Under the pieces are notes generated by a model. That model ran no database searches. It was not told the origin of the DNA and worked only from the letters and a program-made list of their open reading frames with translations. The position numbers were made by a program, and so were the translations under genes. A stretch of DNA of 64,000 bases, taken from Halalkalicoccus paucihalophilus. Its GTDB lineage: Archaea; Halobacteriota; Halobacteria; Halobacteriales; Halalkalicoccaceae. The DNA lies in contig NZ_LTAZ01000005.1 in the NCBI RefSeq assembly GCF_001593955.1, positions 272,001 through 336,000 of the forward strand, read 5' to 3'. How positions within the stretch are numbered: the first letter of the stretch is position 1; the number at the start of each line of letters is the position of its first letter. Shown here piece by piece: positions 9,002 to 17,679 of the stretch.

Positions 9002-9009
9002 ATAACAAC
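9002..9009 (+). promoter_or_regulatory. ATAACAAC promoter element ahead of the GT2 gene
   Basis: GGATAACAACG lies 25-32 bases upstream of an ATG at 9034 that opens a 25-codon mini-ORF. It is about 106 bases upstream of the GT2 start at 9115. If the spacing rule of this region holds, the first translated frame is the mini-ORF. Confidence 0.5.
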
Positions 9010-9033
9010 GGTCCGTCGACGGGAAGGGGACTC

Positions 9034-9111
9034 ATGCGATGGGGGCGCTCGGCAGTGCGGACTCGACGACCGGGTCTCGGACCGAGCGTGACCCGCTCGC
9101 GTGGAGGATGA
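9034..9111 (+). CDS. possible leader mini-ORF (25 aa) upstream of GT2
   Basis: The peptide reads MRWGRSAVRTRRPGLGPSVT and continues for five more residues; it is strongly basic. Its stop (TGA, 9109-9111) sits inside GGAGGATGAACCATG, so a Shine-Dalgarno-like GGAGG overlaps the end of the mini-ORF, and the GT2 ATG follows 3 nt later. The arrangement would couple GT2 translation to a leaderless short frame. The peptide itself need not be functional. A chance open frame in GC-rich DNA is the alternative. Confidence 0.35.
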   Translation: MRWGRSAVRTRRPGLGPSVTRSRGG

Positions 9112-9114
9112 ACC

Positions 9115-10119
9115 ATGTACAAAGGAAAGAAGATCGGGGTGGTCGTCCCGGCCTACGAGGAGGAGGGGTTCGTCGGCGGCGTCATCGAGACGGTCCCGTC
9201 GTTCGTCGACCGCGTGTACGTAATCGACGACGGCTCGACCGACGGCACCTGGCGGGAGATCCGCGAGGCGGCCAGCCGGGAGAACGACGCGTCCATCCGA
9301 ACGATGACCAGCGGCGGAACGGCCGTCTTCGAGCGGCCGGTCGTCGCGCTCCGAAACGGGGAGAACCGGGGCGTCGGCGGGAGCATTAAACACGGTTATT
9401 CCCGCGCGCTCCGGGACGATATCGACGTGATCGCGGTGATGAACGGCGACGGGCAGATGGACCCGGCGATCCTCGATCGGATCGTCGACCCGGTCGTCGA
9501 GGGGCGCACCGACTTCTCGAAGGGCAATCGCCTGCTCTTCCGGGAGTTCCGCGAGGGGATGTCGCGGTGGCGATTCTTCGGCAACTCGCTTTTGACCCTG
9601 CTGACGAAGGTCGCGAGCGGCTACTGGAAGACGATGGATCCTCAGAACGGCTATACGGCGATCTCCGCCGAGGCACTCGAGGCCATCGAGTACGAGCGCC
9701 TTTACGAGGACTACGGGTTCTGTAACGACCTGTTGATCGCGCTCAACGCCCACGATATGCGCGTCGCGGACGTCGCCATGCCGGCACGCTACGGCGAGGA
9801 ACGCAGCACGATCGTCTACTCGCGGTTCGTCCCGCGGCTCTCGAAGCTCCTCCTCGGACGGTTCCTCTGGCGGCTCAGGGTCAAGTACCTCGTCTTCGAC
9901 TTCCACCCGTTCGTCTTCCTGTACGGGTTAGGGACGCTTTCGAGCGCGCTCGGACTCGCGGCGATCGCACAGTCGGCCCGAACCGCCCGACGCGACGGGG
10001 CGTTCGACCGGCTGCTCGCGTCGCTGCTGTTGTTCGTCGCCGGCGCGGCGTTGCTCGTCGCCGCGATGGTTTTCGACATGAGCGAGAACGAACATCTCGA
10101 AGAACAGATCCACGAATAA
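9115..10119 (+). CDS. membrane-anchored family 2 glycosyltransferase
   Basis: This 334-aa protein has a GT-A domain with VVVPAYEEEG (about 9-18), DDGSTDGT (38-45) and the metal-binding NGDGQMD (110-116). Two hydrophobic helices follow near 255-315. It resembles dolichyl-phosphate sugar synthase-like GT2 enzymes, which transfer a sugar from a nucleotide donor to a lipid carrier on the cytoplasmic face. The start is supported by GGAGG 7 nt upstream. The 2-epimerase gene starts 13 nt after its stop, and the deacetylase overlaps that, so the three genes form one operon. Confidence 0.9.
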   Translation: MYKGKKIGVVVPAYEEEGFVGGVIETVPSFVDRVYVIDDGSTDGTWREIREAASRENDASIRTMTSGGTAVFERPVVALRNGENRGVGGSIKHGYSRALRDDIDVIAVMNGDGQMDPAILDRIVDPVVEGRTDFSKGNRLLFREFREGMSRWRFFGNSLLTLLTKVASGYWKTMDPQNGYTAISAEALEAIEYERLYEDYGFCNDLLIALNAHDMRVADVAMPARYGEERSTIVYSRFVPRLSKLLLGRFLWRLRVKYLVFDFHPFVFLYGLGTLSSALGLAAIAQSARTARRDGAFDRLLASLLLFVAGAALLVAAMVFDMSENEHLEEQIHE

Positions 10120-10132
10120 CGATCAGATACCA

Positions 10133-11203
10133 ATGAAAGTACTCAACGTCATCGGCACGCGGCCACAGTACATCAAACTCTTTCCCGTCTGTCGGGAACT
10201 CGCCGGAAACGGCTACGAGAACGTCATCGTCGACACCGGCCAGCACTACGACGAGACGCTCTCGCAGGTGTTCCTCGAGGAACTCGACATTCCGGGCGTC
10301 GACTACGACCTCGACGTTCGCTCGGGCTCTCACGGCGAGCAGACCGGGCGCATGCTCGCCGAGATCGAGGACATCGTCGAGGCCGAGTCGCCTGAGGCCG
10401 TGATCGTCTACGGCGATACGAACTCGACGCTCGCGGCGGCGATCGCCACCGCGAAGCTCCCGCCCCGACTCACGCACGTCGAGTCGGGCACCCGGAGTTT
10501 CAACCGGTCGATGCCCGAGGAGCTCAATCGGGTGATGACCGACCACATCTCGGACGTGCTGTACGCTCCGACCGAGCGAGCTGTCGAGAACCTCGCGAAC
10601 GAGGGGATCACCGACGGCGTCGTCCTGACCGGCGACGTGATGTACGACGCGATCCAGTGGGCACGCGAGTACGTCGCCGAAAGCGACGACGCGGGCGTTC
10701 TCGGCGATCTCCCGATCGAGCCCGGCGCGTTCGTCCTCGCGACGGTCCATCGGCCCCGCAACACCGACGACGGCGAGCGCCTCCGTCGAATCCTCACGGT
10801 CCTCGACGAGCACCCGCTCCCGGTCGTCTTCCCGGCCCATCCGCGGGTCAGAAAGCGGATCACGGAGCTGGGACTCGACGCCGAGTTGGGCGCGGACTTC
10901 CACCTCATCGAGCCCGTTGGCTATCTCGATTTCGTCCGCCTGCTCGACGGCGCACAGAGAGTGGCGACCGACTCGGGGGGCGCCCAGAAGGAGGCGTTCA
11001 TGCTTGAGACGCCGTGTGTAACACTTCGCGAGGAGACCGAGTGGGACGAGACCGTCGAGTGTGGCTGGAACCGCCTCGTCGGTGCGGACCCCCACCTGAT
11101 CCGCGAGGCCCTCTCGGAGAACGACGAGCGCCCACCTCGTCCCGATCCCTTCGGCGACGGCCGGGCCGCAAAACGCATCGTCGCCGCCCTCGACGATGAC
11201 TGA
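10133..11203 (+). CDS. wecB: UDP-N-acetylglucosamine 2-epimerase (non-hydrolysing)
   Basis: This 356-aa protein converts UDP-GlcNAc to UDP-ManNAc. It has the family start MKVLNVIGTRPQYIKLFPV, the GQHYDETLSQVF segment, the conserved HVESGTRSFNRSMPEELNR block around residue 118, a TVHRPRNTD motif and the terminal DSGGAQKEAF nucleotide-binding loop near 282-291. Length is standard. It follows GT2 by 13 nt and overlaps the next deacetylase by 8 nt. Together with GlmS at 15.7 kb it supplies an amino-sugar donor for the glycan made here. Confidence 0.93.
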   Translation: MKVLNVIGTRPQYIKLFPVCRELAGNGYENVIVDTGQHYDETLSQVFLEELDIPGVDYDLDVRSGSHGEQTGRMLAEIEDIVEAESPEAVIVYGDTNSTLAAAIATAKLPPRLTHVESGTRSFNRSMPEELNRVMTDHISDVLYAPTERAVENLANEGITDGVVLTGDVMYDAIQWAREYVAESDDAGVLGDLPIEPGAFVLATVHRPRNTDDGERLRRILTVLDEHPLPVVFPAHPRVRKRITELGLDAELGADFHLIEPVGYLDFVRLLDGAQRVATDSGGAQKEAFMLETPCVTLREETEWDETVECGWNRLVGADPHLIREALSENDERPPRPDPFGDGRAAKRIVAALDDD

Positions 11204-12059
11204 TTCGGGGGAGTTCGCGGTCTGTCTCACCCACGACGTGGATCGCCCGTACAAGACCTACCAGTGGCTCTCCGACGCGATCACGGAACGCGACACGCGC
11301 CACCTACACCGGGCGCTGTCGGGCGAGAACCCCTACTGGCGCTTCGAGGAGGTGATGGCCATCGAGGACCGGTTGGGCGTTCGTTCGGCGTTTTACTTCC
11401 TGAACGAGCCCTCGCTGTTCGGAAAGTCGATCCGGCAGTGGGCCGACCCGGCCCGGTGGATCGAGCACCTCGGGCGCTACGACGTCACGACTCCGGAGAT
11501 TCGGGAGGTGATCCGGCGGCTCGACCGCGGCGGCTGGGAGGTCGGCCTCCACGGCTCGTACGACTCGGCGCGCGACGAGGGACGTCTGCGCCACGAGAAG
11601 AACGCGTTGGAGGGCGTGCTCGGTCACGAGGTCCGGGGGGTTCGCCAGCACCACCTCCGGCTCGATCCGCCCGAGACGTGGAAAATACATGCGGCGATGG
11701 GGCTGTCGTACGATACGAGCCTCGGGTCGAGCACCGAGTGTGGGTTTTCTCACGGGTATCGCCCTCTCCGGCCGTTCGACGACGAGTTTCTGGTCTTCCC
11801 GCTGACGATCATGGAGGTCGGCCTGCCAACAGACGCCGAGCGCGCGTGGCGCGAGTGCGAACGGCTCCTCGAGGAAGCCCGCGCGAACGACGCCGTGATG
11901 ACCGTGCTGTGGCATCCACGATACTTCGACGACCGGGAGTTTCCCGGCTACCGGACACTGTACGAGCGCCTCGTCGAGCGCGCCGTGGAGATGGGCGCGT
12001 GGGTCGGCCCGCCCGGCAAGTGCTACGATCGGCTGGGTATCGAGTCGATCACGCCGTAG
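11196..12059 (+). CDS. polysaccharide deacetylase-like protein
   Basis: This 287-aa protein carries LTHDVD at 11-16 (the catalytic/metal Asp pair of NodB-like enzymes). It also has GLHGSYDSA around 116-124 supplying the metal His, RQHHLR near 149, and VLWHPRYF near 235. Its start overlaps the end of the epimerase by 8 nt, so coupling is likely. The role is removal of acetyl groups from an amino-sugar precursor or polymer. No signal peptide is visible. Confidence 0.85.
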   Translation: MTDSGEFAVCLTHDVDRPYKTYQWLSDAITERDTRHLHRALSGENPYWRFEEVMAIEDRLGVRSAFYFLNEPSLFGKSIRQWADPARWIEHLGRYDVTTPEIREVIRRLDRGGWEVGLHGSYDSARDEGRLRHEKNALEGVLGHEVRGVRQHHLRLDPPETWKIHAAMGLSYDTSLGSSTECGFSHGYRPLRPFDDEFLVFPLTIMEVGLPTDAERAWRECERLLEEARANDAVMTVLWHPRYFDDREFPGYRTLYERLVERAVEMGAWVGPPGKCYDRLGIESITP

Positions 12060-12111
12060 CCAGCGGCACTGTCACGACGACCGGTCGACGTTCCGGGCCC
12101 CGTCAATGCGG

Positions 12112-12804
12112 CTACAGCCGCTCCTCGCCGGTTCGGTTCACGTCTCCTGTGTCTTCGCCCGAGAAGCCGACCTCGTTGTGGGTACCGTCACAGAACGGCT
12201 TGGTGTCCGAGGCCCCGCACCGACAGAGCGCGGTTTCGGTACCGGAAACAGCCGCTCCATCCGCTCCTTCGATCTCGACGGTCCCGCCGACCAGACACGG
12301 CCCCGAGGGGATCGGCGTCAGATGGAGGGTGTCGTCCGGCGGTTCGTCGTCGGTCACTGACTCCCCGTCGTCGACGGTGGCGTCGTCCACGAAGCCGATA
12401 TCGGCGTGGCTGTTGTCACAGAGCGGCTTGTTCCCGGAGGCCCCACAGCGACACAGTGCCACCCGCGTGTCGGAAAGCAGGGACTCGCCGTCGGGCGTTT
12501 CGATCTCGATCTCCCCGTGGAGGTAGAGCGGGCCGTCGGGGACAACGCTGATGCGGTTCTCCTCCGGAACGGGTTCCTCCAGATCACCGTCGGCCGACTC
12601 GAAGTGTAACGCACCCGTCGGACAGTCCATGATCACGTCCGTCACCGCCTCGGAATCGGCGTTATCGGGCTGGATCCACGGGCGCTCGTCGGGGTCGAAC
12701 ACCTCGGGCAGGCCCTCGACACACGCCTTGACGTGGATACAGCGGTTCACGTCGTAGGTCACGTCGACTTCCTCGCCGGTGTACCGGTGGATGTCTTCCT
12801 CCAT
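12112..12804 (-). CDS. Fer4_19 ferredoxin-like domain fused to two CDGSH iron-sulfur domains
   Basis: This 230-aa protein starts with a divergent 4Fe-4S domain (VNRCIHVKACVEGLPEVF, then MDCPTGAL; Cys 22, 28 and 61) of the Fer4_19 type. Two CDGSH (mitoNEET-like) 2Fe-2S sites follow: C118-x-C120...C129-D...H133 and C194-x-C196...C205-DGTH209. The first site has Asn where Gly is usual (CDNSH). CDGSH proteins carry redox-labile clusters ligated by 3 Cys and 1 His. The ATG at 12804 is supported by a TATATG box 25-34 nt upstream. Role unknown; electron or cluster transfer is likely. Confidence 0.85.
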   Translation of the reverse strand: MEEDIHRYTGEEVDVTYDVNRCIHVKACVEGLPEVFDPDERPWIQPDNADSEAVTDVIMDCPTGALHFESADGDLEEPVPEENRISVVPDGPLYLHGEIEIETPDGESLLSDTRVALCRCGASGNKPLCDNSHADIGFVDDATVDDGESVTDDEPPDDTLHLTPIPSGPCLVGGTVEIEGADGAAVSGTETALCRCGASDTKPFCDGTHNEVGFSGEDTGDVNRTGEERL

Positions 12805-12828
12805 CGGGTACGGGTTCCACGGGAAGCG

Positions 12829-12838
12829 ACATATACTC
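12829..12838 (-). promoter_or_regulatory. TATA box for the Fer4_19/CDGSH gene
   Basis: The minus strand reads AGAGTATATGTCGC, centred about 29 nt upstream of the ATG at 12804. This fits a leaderless transcript and excludes the longer in-frame extension to 13083. Confidence 0.55.
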
Positions 12839-12912
12839 TCGTGGGACTCGTCCCGGATCCCCGTCCCACCCCAGTCGTGTACGAACGCCGCGAGAACGGG
12901 GGTAAGGCCCGG

Positions 12913-12920
12913 ATAACAAT
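12913..12920 (+). promoter_or_regulatory. ATAACAAT promoter element for the FemAB-like gene
   Basis: GGATAACAATC lies 28-35 bases upstream of the ATG at 12948 and matches the shared element of this region. Confidence 0.6.
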
Positions 12921-12947
12921 CCCCCGGTCGGCGGAGATACGGATAGG

Positions 12948-13946
12948 ATGAACGTCGAACGTATCGACCTCTCCGAATGGGAGTCGATGCTCCCGAAGGA
13001 GGGAGTCGAGGTCTTTCACACGCCCGAAGCGCTGGCCGTACTCGACGAACACGCCGACGGCGAACTCCACCTGCTGGGGGCACGGAAGGGCGAGCAGCCG
13101 CTGGCGCTCGTGGCCGCCTTCGTCCGGCGGAACTCGCTCGGGACGGCGATCTTCTCGCCGCCGCCCGGTATGGGTGTCCCCCGCCTCGGTCCGATCCTCA
13201 TGCCGACCAGCCCCAAGCGCCGCAAACGCGAGAAGCTCAACCGCGAGTTCACCGACGCGGTCGTCGAGCAGCTCGTGGGCGACGGTTCACGAACCCTCTT
13301 CCGCATGGAGTGTCCCGCGGGCTACGAGGATCCGCGACCGTACCTCTGGGCCGACTTCGAGGTGAGAAACGCCTTCACCTATGTCCTCGAGGTCGACGGC
13401 GACACCGACGCGCTGCTCTCGTCGTTCAGCAAGAGCCTCCGCCGGGAGGTCCGCGACGCCGGAGAGCTCCCGATCGAGGTCGGTATCGAGGGGACGACGG
13501 GCGCACGGGCGGTCTACGAGGACACCCGAGCGCGCTACGCCGAACAGGACGAGCCGTTTCCACTCGAATGGCCCTACGTCAGGGACCTCGTCGAGGCGCT
13601 CGGCGAGCGCGCGCGGGTCTACGTCGCCCGCGACCCCGACGGGGAGTTTTTGAGCGGGATCACCGTCCTGTACTCGAACGACCTCGCCTATTTCTGGCAG
13701 GGGGGTGCCCGCGCGACCTACGACGGCGTGAGCGTCAACAGTGCACTCCACTGGCGGATCGTCGAGGACCTCGCGACCGATCCCGACCTCGACGGGGTGA
13801 AGAAGTACGACCTGATGGGCGCGAACACCGAGCGGCTCTGCCGATACAAATCGAAGTTCTCCGCGGACCTCGTGCCCTACTACGTCGTCGAGTCGAACGG
13901 GGCGGCCATGACGCTCGCGAAGACGGCCTACTCGTTACTCCGGTGA
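12948..13946 (+). CDS. FemAB/BioF2-like GNAT acyltransferase
   Basis: This 332-aa protein has two GNAT-like halves. The second (about 140-310) carries FSKSLRREVRDA, VARDPDGEFLSGITVLYSNDLAYFWQGGA and KKYDLMGANTERLCRYKSKF, which closely match the FemAB-related Acetyltransf_6 family. In bacteria these add amino acids or acyl groups to cell-wall or exopolysaccharide precursors. Haloarchaea lack peptidoglycan, so the acceptor is probably a sugar in the surface glycan. It converges on the secreted protein gene, with a 12-bp overlap. Confidence 0.8.
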   Translation: MNVERIDLSEWESMLPKEGVEVFHTPEALAVLDEHADGELHLLGARKGEQPLALVAAFVRRNSLGTAIFSPPPGMGVPRLGPILMPTSPKRRKREKLNREFTDAVVEQLVGDGSRTLFRMECPAGYEDPRPYLWADFEVRNAFTYVLEVDGDTDALLSSFSKSLRREVRDAGELPIEVGIEGTTGARAVYEDTRARYAEQDEPFPLEWPYVRDLVEALGERARVYVARDPDGEFLSGITVLYSNDLAYFWQGGARATYDGVSVNSALHWRIVEDLATDPDLDGVKKYDLMGANTERLCRYKSKFSADLVPYYVVESNGAAMTLAKTAYSLLR

Positions 13947-15518
13947 GCGGCGCCACCACAGCGCCAGCCCGACGAGGACGAGCACGCCGGCCCCGACGGC
14001 GAGGTAGCCGTTCGAGGAACTCCCCTCCGAACCGGCTCCGCCGGGCGCGGGCTGCTCGCCCTCGACTTCGATCTGTTGGGTCTGGCCAGCGACCTCGACG
14101 GTGTGGGTGCCCGGCGAGTCGACGCGCTGGGTGAACGTCACCGTCGTCGACTCGCCGGATCCGAGCGTCACCTCCTGTGAGTCGGTCACCTCACCGAAGA
14201 CCAGCAGTTCGACCGGCTGCGTCTCGGTGACGTCGGCGGTGTTCTCGACGGTCGCCGTGACCTCGACACGCTCTCCGGCGTCGATCCGTTCGCGATCCAG
14301 CGAGAGCTCGGTCGCCTCGATCGGCGACTCGGCGAGGACGACCGCGAACTCCCCGCCGCCGTCCGTGGTGCTCTCGAAGGAGTAGACCCGATCGGTCTCT
14401 CCGATCGGTTCGGTCGCGGTCCGCTCCCAACCGTCCCCGACGCGCTCGTAGACCGCGACGTTGCTGGCGGTGGCGTCGTGGCCCGAGAGCGCCGCCTTCT
14501 CGACGCTAAAGGAGAGCGCCAGATCGCTCACGCTCCCCTGTGAGGCGCCGTCGTCGACCGTCAGCGTCGAGAGCGTCGGTGCGGTCCCGTCGCCGTCCCC
14601 GTCGGCGATCTCGGGGCCGCCCTCGGCGGCGCTCATCGCGACCTCCACGTCCGACGGGCCAGTGATCGTGTTCCCTCCGCTCGCCGCGAGCGAGACGCGG
14701 TCGTACCGGACGCCGTTTCCGCCCTCAGCGGGCGGGCGCAGGCTGGTAGTCTCGCCGCCGGTGTCCTCGACGGTCGCGAGGATCCCTCCGTCGGTCAGGG
14801 CGTAGCTGACCGTCGGGTCCCCGCAGGTACCCGAGCGAATCACGAGCGGGTCCTCGGTGTTCCCCATCGCCACCCGGTCGGGCCGATCCATACTCCCCGA
14901 GAGGACGTCGATCCCGGTGACGGTACCCTCCGGTTGGAAGGTCGATTGCTGGGCGTTGAATGCGGGATCGATCGTCACCTCGAAGTCCCCGCCGAGGCCG
15001 GTGTAGGCCCCGCCGTCGGTTCTGTCGGGCCCCCAGAGCCAGGCGATCTCGCTCCAGACCTCGCCGTGGGTCCAGACGTCGTCGATGTTCTCGCTGTAGT
15101 TGTCGTCCTCGACGGTCCACTCGCCGTCCGCCGGCAGGCCGACGATCTCGAACTCGGCCGCGCCGCCGTCGGTACCACCGCCGAGTCGGTCGTGGACGAT
15201 CACGAGGCTCAGCCCGTCGGGCCCCTCATAGAGGAACAGCGAACTCACGTCGTTTCGCTGGAGGTCGGTCGTACCGTGGGAGCTGTAGGCGTAGTCGGTC
15301 TCGTGGGTGTTGTGACTCCGGTAGTCGTACAGTTCGGCGGCCGTCGCCTCGCCCGACAGCGGGGTGATGGCCGTACACTGGGTCCCCTGCTCGACGACGT
15401 ACGACCCCTGCTGGGCGGCGGCGGGCTGACTCGCGGGAACGAGACCCGCGACCGAGAGGCTCACCACGAGCGTCGCCACGAGCAAGAGCACACCGACCGG
15501 TTTCGACGGAGCAGTCAT
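13935..15518 (-). CDS. secreted, membrane-anchored surface protein with CARDB-like domain
   Basis: This 527-aa protein has a signal peptide (hydrophobic residues about 10-28, VGVLLLVATLVVSLSVAGLV). A long beta-rich acidic ectodomain follows. A segment like the PGF-pre-PGF domain (VDDGASQGSVSDLALSFSVE, about 320-405) comes next. Then there is a CARDB-like adhesion domain (ELSLDRERIDAGERVEVTAT, about 410-485), a Gly/Ser linker and a C-terminal helix with basic tail (WWRRSPE). It is presumably tethered outside the cell. The ATG at 15518 is the first that leaves the signal peptide intact, and it overlaps the stop of a 24-codon upstream frame (ATGA). Confidence 0.75.
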   Translation of the reverse strand: MTAPSKPVGVLLLVATLVVSLSVAGLVPASQPAAAQQGSYVVEQGTQCTAITPLSGEATAAELYDYRSHNTHETDYAYSSHGTTDLQRNDVSSLFLYEGPDGLSLVIVHDRLGGGTDGGAAEFEIVGLPADGEWTVEDDNYSENIDDVWTHGEVWSEIAWLWGPDRTDGGAYTGLGGDFEVTIDPAFNAQQSTFQPEGTVTGIDVLSGSMDRPDRVAMGNTEDPLVIRSGTCGDPTVSYALTDGGILATVEDTGGETTSLRPPAEGGNGVRYDRVSLAASGGNTITGPSDVEVAMSAAEGGPEIADGDGDGTAPTLSTLTVDDGASQGSVSDLALSFSVEKAALSGHDATASNVAVYERVGDGWERTATEPIGETDRVYSFESTTDGGGEFAVVLAESPIEATELSLDRERIDAGERVEVTATVENTADVTETQPVELLVFGEVTDSQEVTLGSGESTTVTFTQRVDSPGTHTVEVAGQTQQIEVEGEQPAPGGAGSEGSSSNGYLAVGAGVLVLVGLALWWRRSPE

Positions 15519-15589
15519 CGGAACGGCCTCCGATCGGGCTGCTCGCAGCGGTTCGTCGGGTCGGACCTCGGAGCTGGCTCGGGCGTCAT
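15515..15589 (-). CDS. possible leader mini-ORF (24 aa) upstream of the surface protein
   Basis: The peptide begins MTPEPAPRSDPTNRCEQPDR. Its ATG lies 26-33 nt from the ATAACAAT element, exactly the leaderless spacing seen for other genes here. Its TGA overlaps the ATG of the surface protein (ATGA). It may serve to load ribosomes onto the main frame. Without it, the surface-protein start is about 100 nt from the promoter element. Confidence 0.4.
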   Translation of the reverse strand: MTPEPAPRSDPTNRCEQPDRRPFR

Positions 15590-15614
15590 CGGCGGGTGTT
15601 TCGCCGATCCGGGC

Positions 15615-15622
15615 ATTGTTAT
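15615..15622 (-). promoter_or_regulatory. ATAACAAT promoter element for the surface protein unit
   Basis: The minus strand reads GGATAACAATG. It lies inside the longest open version of the frame (ATG at 15629), which therefore cannot be the true start. Confidence 0.55.
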
Positions 15623-15649
15623 CCGGCACCTACCGCCCGAGCGGGGGCG

Positions 15650-15654
15650 AAAAA
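15650..15654 (-). terminator. oligo-T terminator after glmS
   Basis: The minus strand reads GGTCCTTTTTCGCCC, 8-12 nt after the glmS stop. T-runs of this kind end archaeal transcripts. Confidence 0.45.
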
Positions 15655-15661
15655 GGACCGC

Positions 15662-17440
15662 CTACTCGACGGTGACGCTCTTGGCGAGGTTTCTGGGTTT
15701 ATCGATCGGGCGACCCAGCAGCGCCGCCGCGTGGTACGAGATCAGTTGCAACTGGACGTTCGCGAGCAGACCCGCGACGGCCGGCTCGGATTCGGGGACG
15801 AAGAGGACGTCGTCGGCCTGCCGGAGGACCTCCTCGTTGGTGCCGTCGGTGATCGCGACGACGGTCGCGCCGCGGGTCTGGGCCTCCCGGACGTTCCCCA
15901 GCAGTTTCTCGTCGTCGCGGCCGGTGAAGACCGCGAAGACGACGCTCGCCGGGGTAACCAGCGCGAGGGGGCCGTGTTTGAGTTCGCCCGCCGCAAAGCC
16001 CTCGGCGTGCTCGTAGGAGATCTCCTTGAACTTCAGCGCCCCTTCGAGCGCGACGGGGTAGCCCACGCCGCGCCCGATGAAGAAGAAGGCGTCCCGGCCC
16101 CGGTAGCGCTCGGCGACGTCGCGGCTCCGGGAGGTGTCGAGGATCCGCTGGATACCCCAGGGAAGCGAGTCGAAGGCGACGGGGCCGCCGGGTGAGTCCT
16201 CGCCCGCGAGGCGGTCTGCGAACAACGAGAGTGCGACGACCTGCGAGGAGAACGTCTTCGTGGCGGCGACGCCGATTTCGGGGCCCGCGCGGATGTACAG
16301 CGCGTCGTCACAGACCCGCGATGCCGACGAGCCCACGACGTTCGTCACCGCGAGGGTGCGCGCGCCCGCCCGCTGGGCGGTCTCGATAGCCGCGAGGGTG
16401 TCGGCGGTCTCGCCGCTCTGGGTGACCGCGACCACCAGCATCCCCTCGCCGACCGGCCGCTCGTGGGTGGCGTACTCGCTCGCAAGGTGCGTCGAGGCGG
16501 GAATGCCGCGCTCGGCGAAGACGTAACTGCCGTACAGCGCAGCGTGATAGGAGGTACCACAGGCGACGAACTGGACCTCCTCGACCCCCTCCAAGGTTCC
16601 GGGATCGAGGTCGGTCAGTTCGCCTGAGCCGTGACACTCCAGGATCTGGCGGATCGCGGTGGGCTGTTCGTGGATCTCCTTTATCATGTAGTGGTCGTAG
16701 CCGCCCTTCTCGGCGGCTTCCGCGGTCCAGTCGACGGTTCGGACGGGCCGGTGGACGACCTCGTCGCCCTCGGTGATCGTATAACCGTCGGGCGTGGCCC
16801 GCACGGCGTGGCCGTCCTCCAGATAGACGACCCGGTCGGTGAACTCGAGGAAGGCGGGTACGTCGCTCGCGACGAACAGCGCGCCGTCGGCGATCCCGAG
16901 CACCATCGGGGAGCCGTTTCTGGCGGCGTAGATGGCCGTCTCACCCTCGTGGATCATCGCGATGGCGTAGCTCCCCGAGAGCTCGGCGAGCGCCGCGTGA
17001 AACGCCTCCGTGGTCGAACGGCCGGTCGAGAGGTGTTCCTCGATCAGATGGGGGACGACCTCGGTGTCGGTGTCGCTCCTGAACTCGTGGCCCGCCGCCT
17101 CCAGGCGCGAGCGCAGCGCGTCGTGGTTCTCGATGATGCCGTTGTGGACGACCGCGAGCGAACCCGTACAGTCTGTGTGTGGGTGGGCGTTGACGTCGGT
17201 CGGCGGGCCATGGGTGCTCCAGCGGGTGTGCCCGATCCCGACGTCGGTACTCGGCTCCAGCTGGGTGACGTGATCGACGAGTCGGTCGATCCCGCCCTCG
17301 CGTTTGAACACCTCGATCCCGTGGCCGTTCGACAGCGCGATCCCGGCCGAGTCGTAGCCCCGGTACTCGAGGTTCGAGAGCCCCTTCAGGAGGCTCGGGA
17401 CGGCGTTTTCGGTGCCCACGCGGGCGATGATGCCACACAT
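15662..17440 (-). CDS. glmS: glutamine--fructose-6-phosphate aminotransferase (isomerising)
   Basis: This 592-aa protein makes glucosamine-6-phosphate from fructose-6-P and glutamine, the entry to amino-sugar synthesis. Cys2 after the initiator Met is the glutaminase nucleophile (MCGIIARVG), which fixes the start. The N-terminal Ntn domain has GYDSAGIAL, GHTRWSTHG and HNGIIEN. Two SIS domains follow (VACGTSYHAALYG, TQSGETADTLAAI, and later FIGRGVGYPVALEGALK). The C-terminus ends with the conserved KSVTVE. It feeds the UDP-GlcNAc pool used by the 2-epimerase at 10.1 kb. Confidence 0.96.
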   Translation of the reverse strand: MCGIIARVGTENAVPSLLKGLSNLEYRGYDSAGIALSNGHGIEVFKREGGIDRLVDHVTQLEPSTDVGIGHTRWSTHGPPTDVNAHPHTDCTGSLAVVHNGIIENHDALRSRLEAAGHEFRSDTDTEVVPHLIEEHLSTGRSTTEAFHAALAELSGSYAIAMIHEGETAIYAARNGSPMVLGIADGALFVASDVPAFLEFTDRVVYLEDGHAVRATPDGYTITEGDEVVHRPVRTVDWTAEAAEKGGYDHYMIKEIHEQPTAIRQILECHGSGELTDLDPGTLEGVEEVQFVACGTSYHAALYGSYVFAERGIPASTHLASEYATHERPVGEGMLVVAVTQSGETADTLAAIETAQRAGARTLAVTNVVGSSASRVCDDALYIRAGPEIGVAATKTFSSQVVALSLFADRLAGEDSPGGPVAFDSLPWGIQRILDTSRSRDVAERYRGRDAFFFIGRGVGYPVALEGALKFKEISYEHAEGFAAGELKHGPLALVTPASVVFAVFTGRDDEKLLGNVREAQTRGATVVAITDGTNEEVLRQADDVLFVPESEPAVAGLLANVQLQLISYHAAALLGRPIDKPRNLAKSVTVE

Positions 17441-17679
17441 CAGCGCCCACCCCTCGATCCGGTCTGTCGGAGCGCGGTTCGCGGGCGGGAGGCGTCGATC
17501 GTGTGCGGGGAAGTAGCGTCTCTCATCGGTCGATACGAAGGCGGTTCCGGTCGCGGGACCATTGGTATCGCGTGATTATACGCCCGTAAGGGGTACCGAA
17601 CGAATAGGTCCGCCGTACCCGACCCCGTGCCGGGAGAAAGGGGTGAATTACTTGGACACAGGGACGCTTGTGAGTGTGT

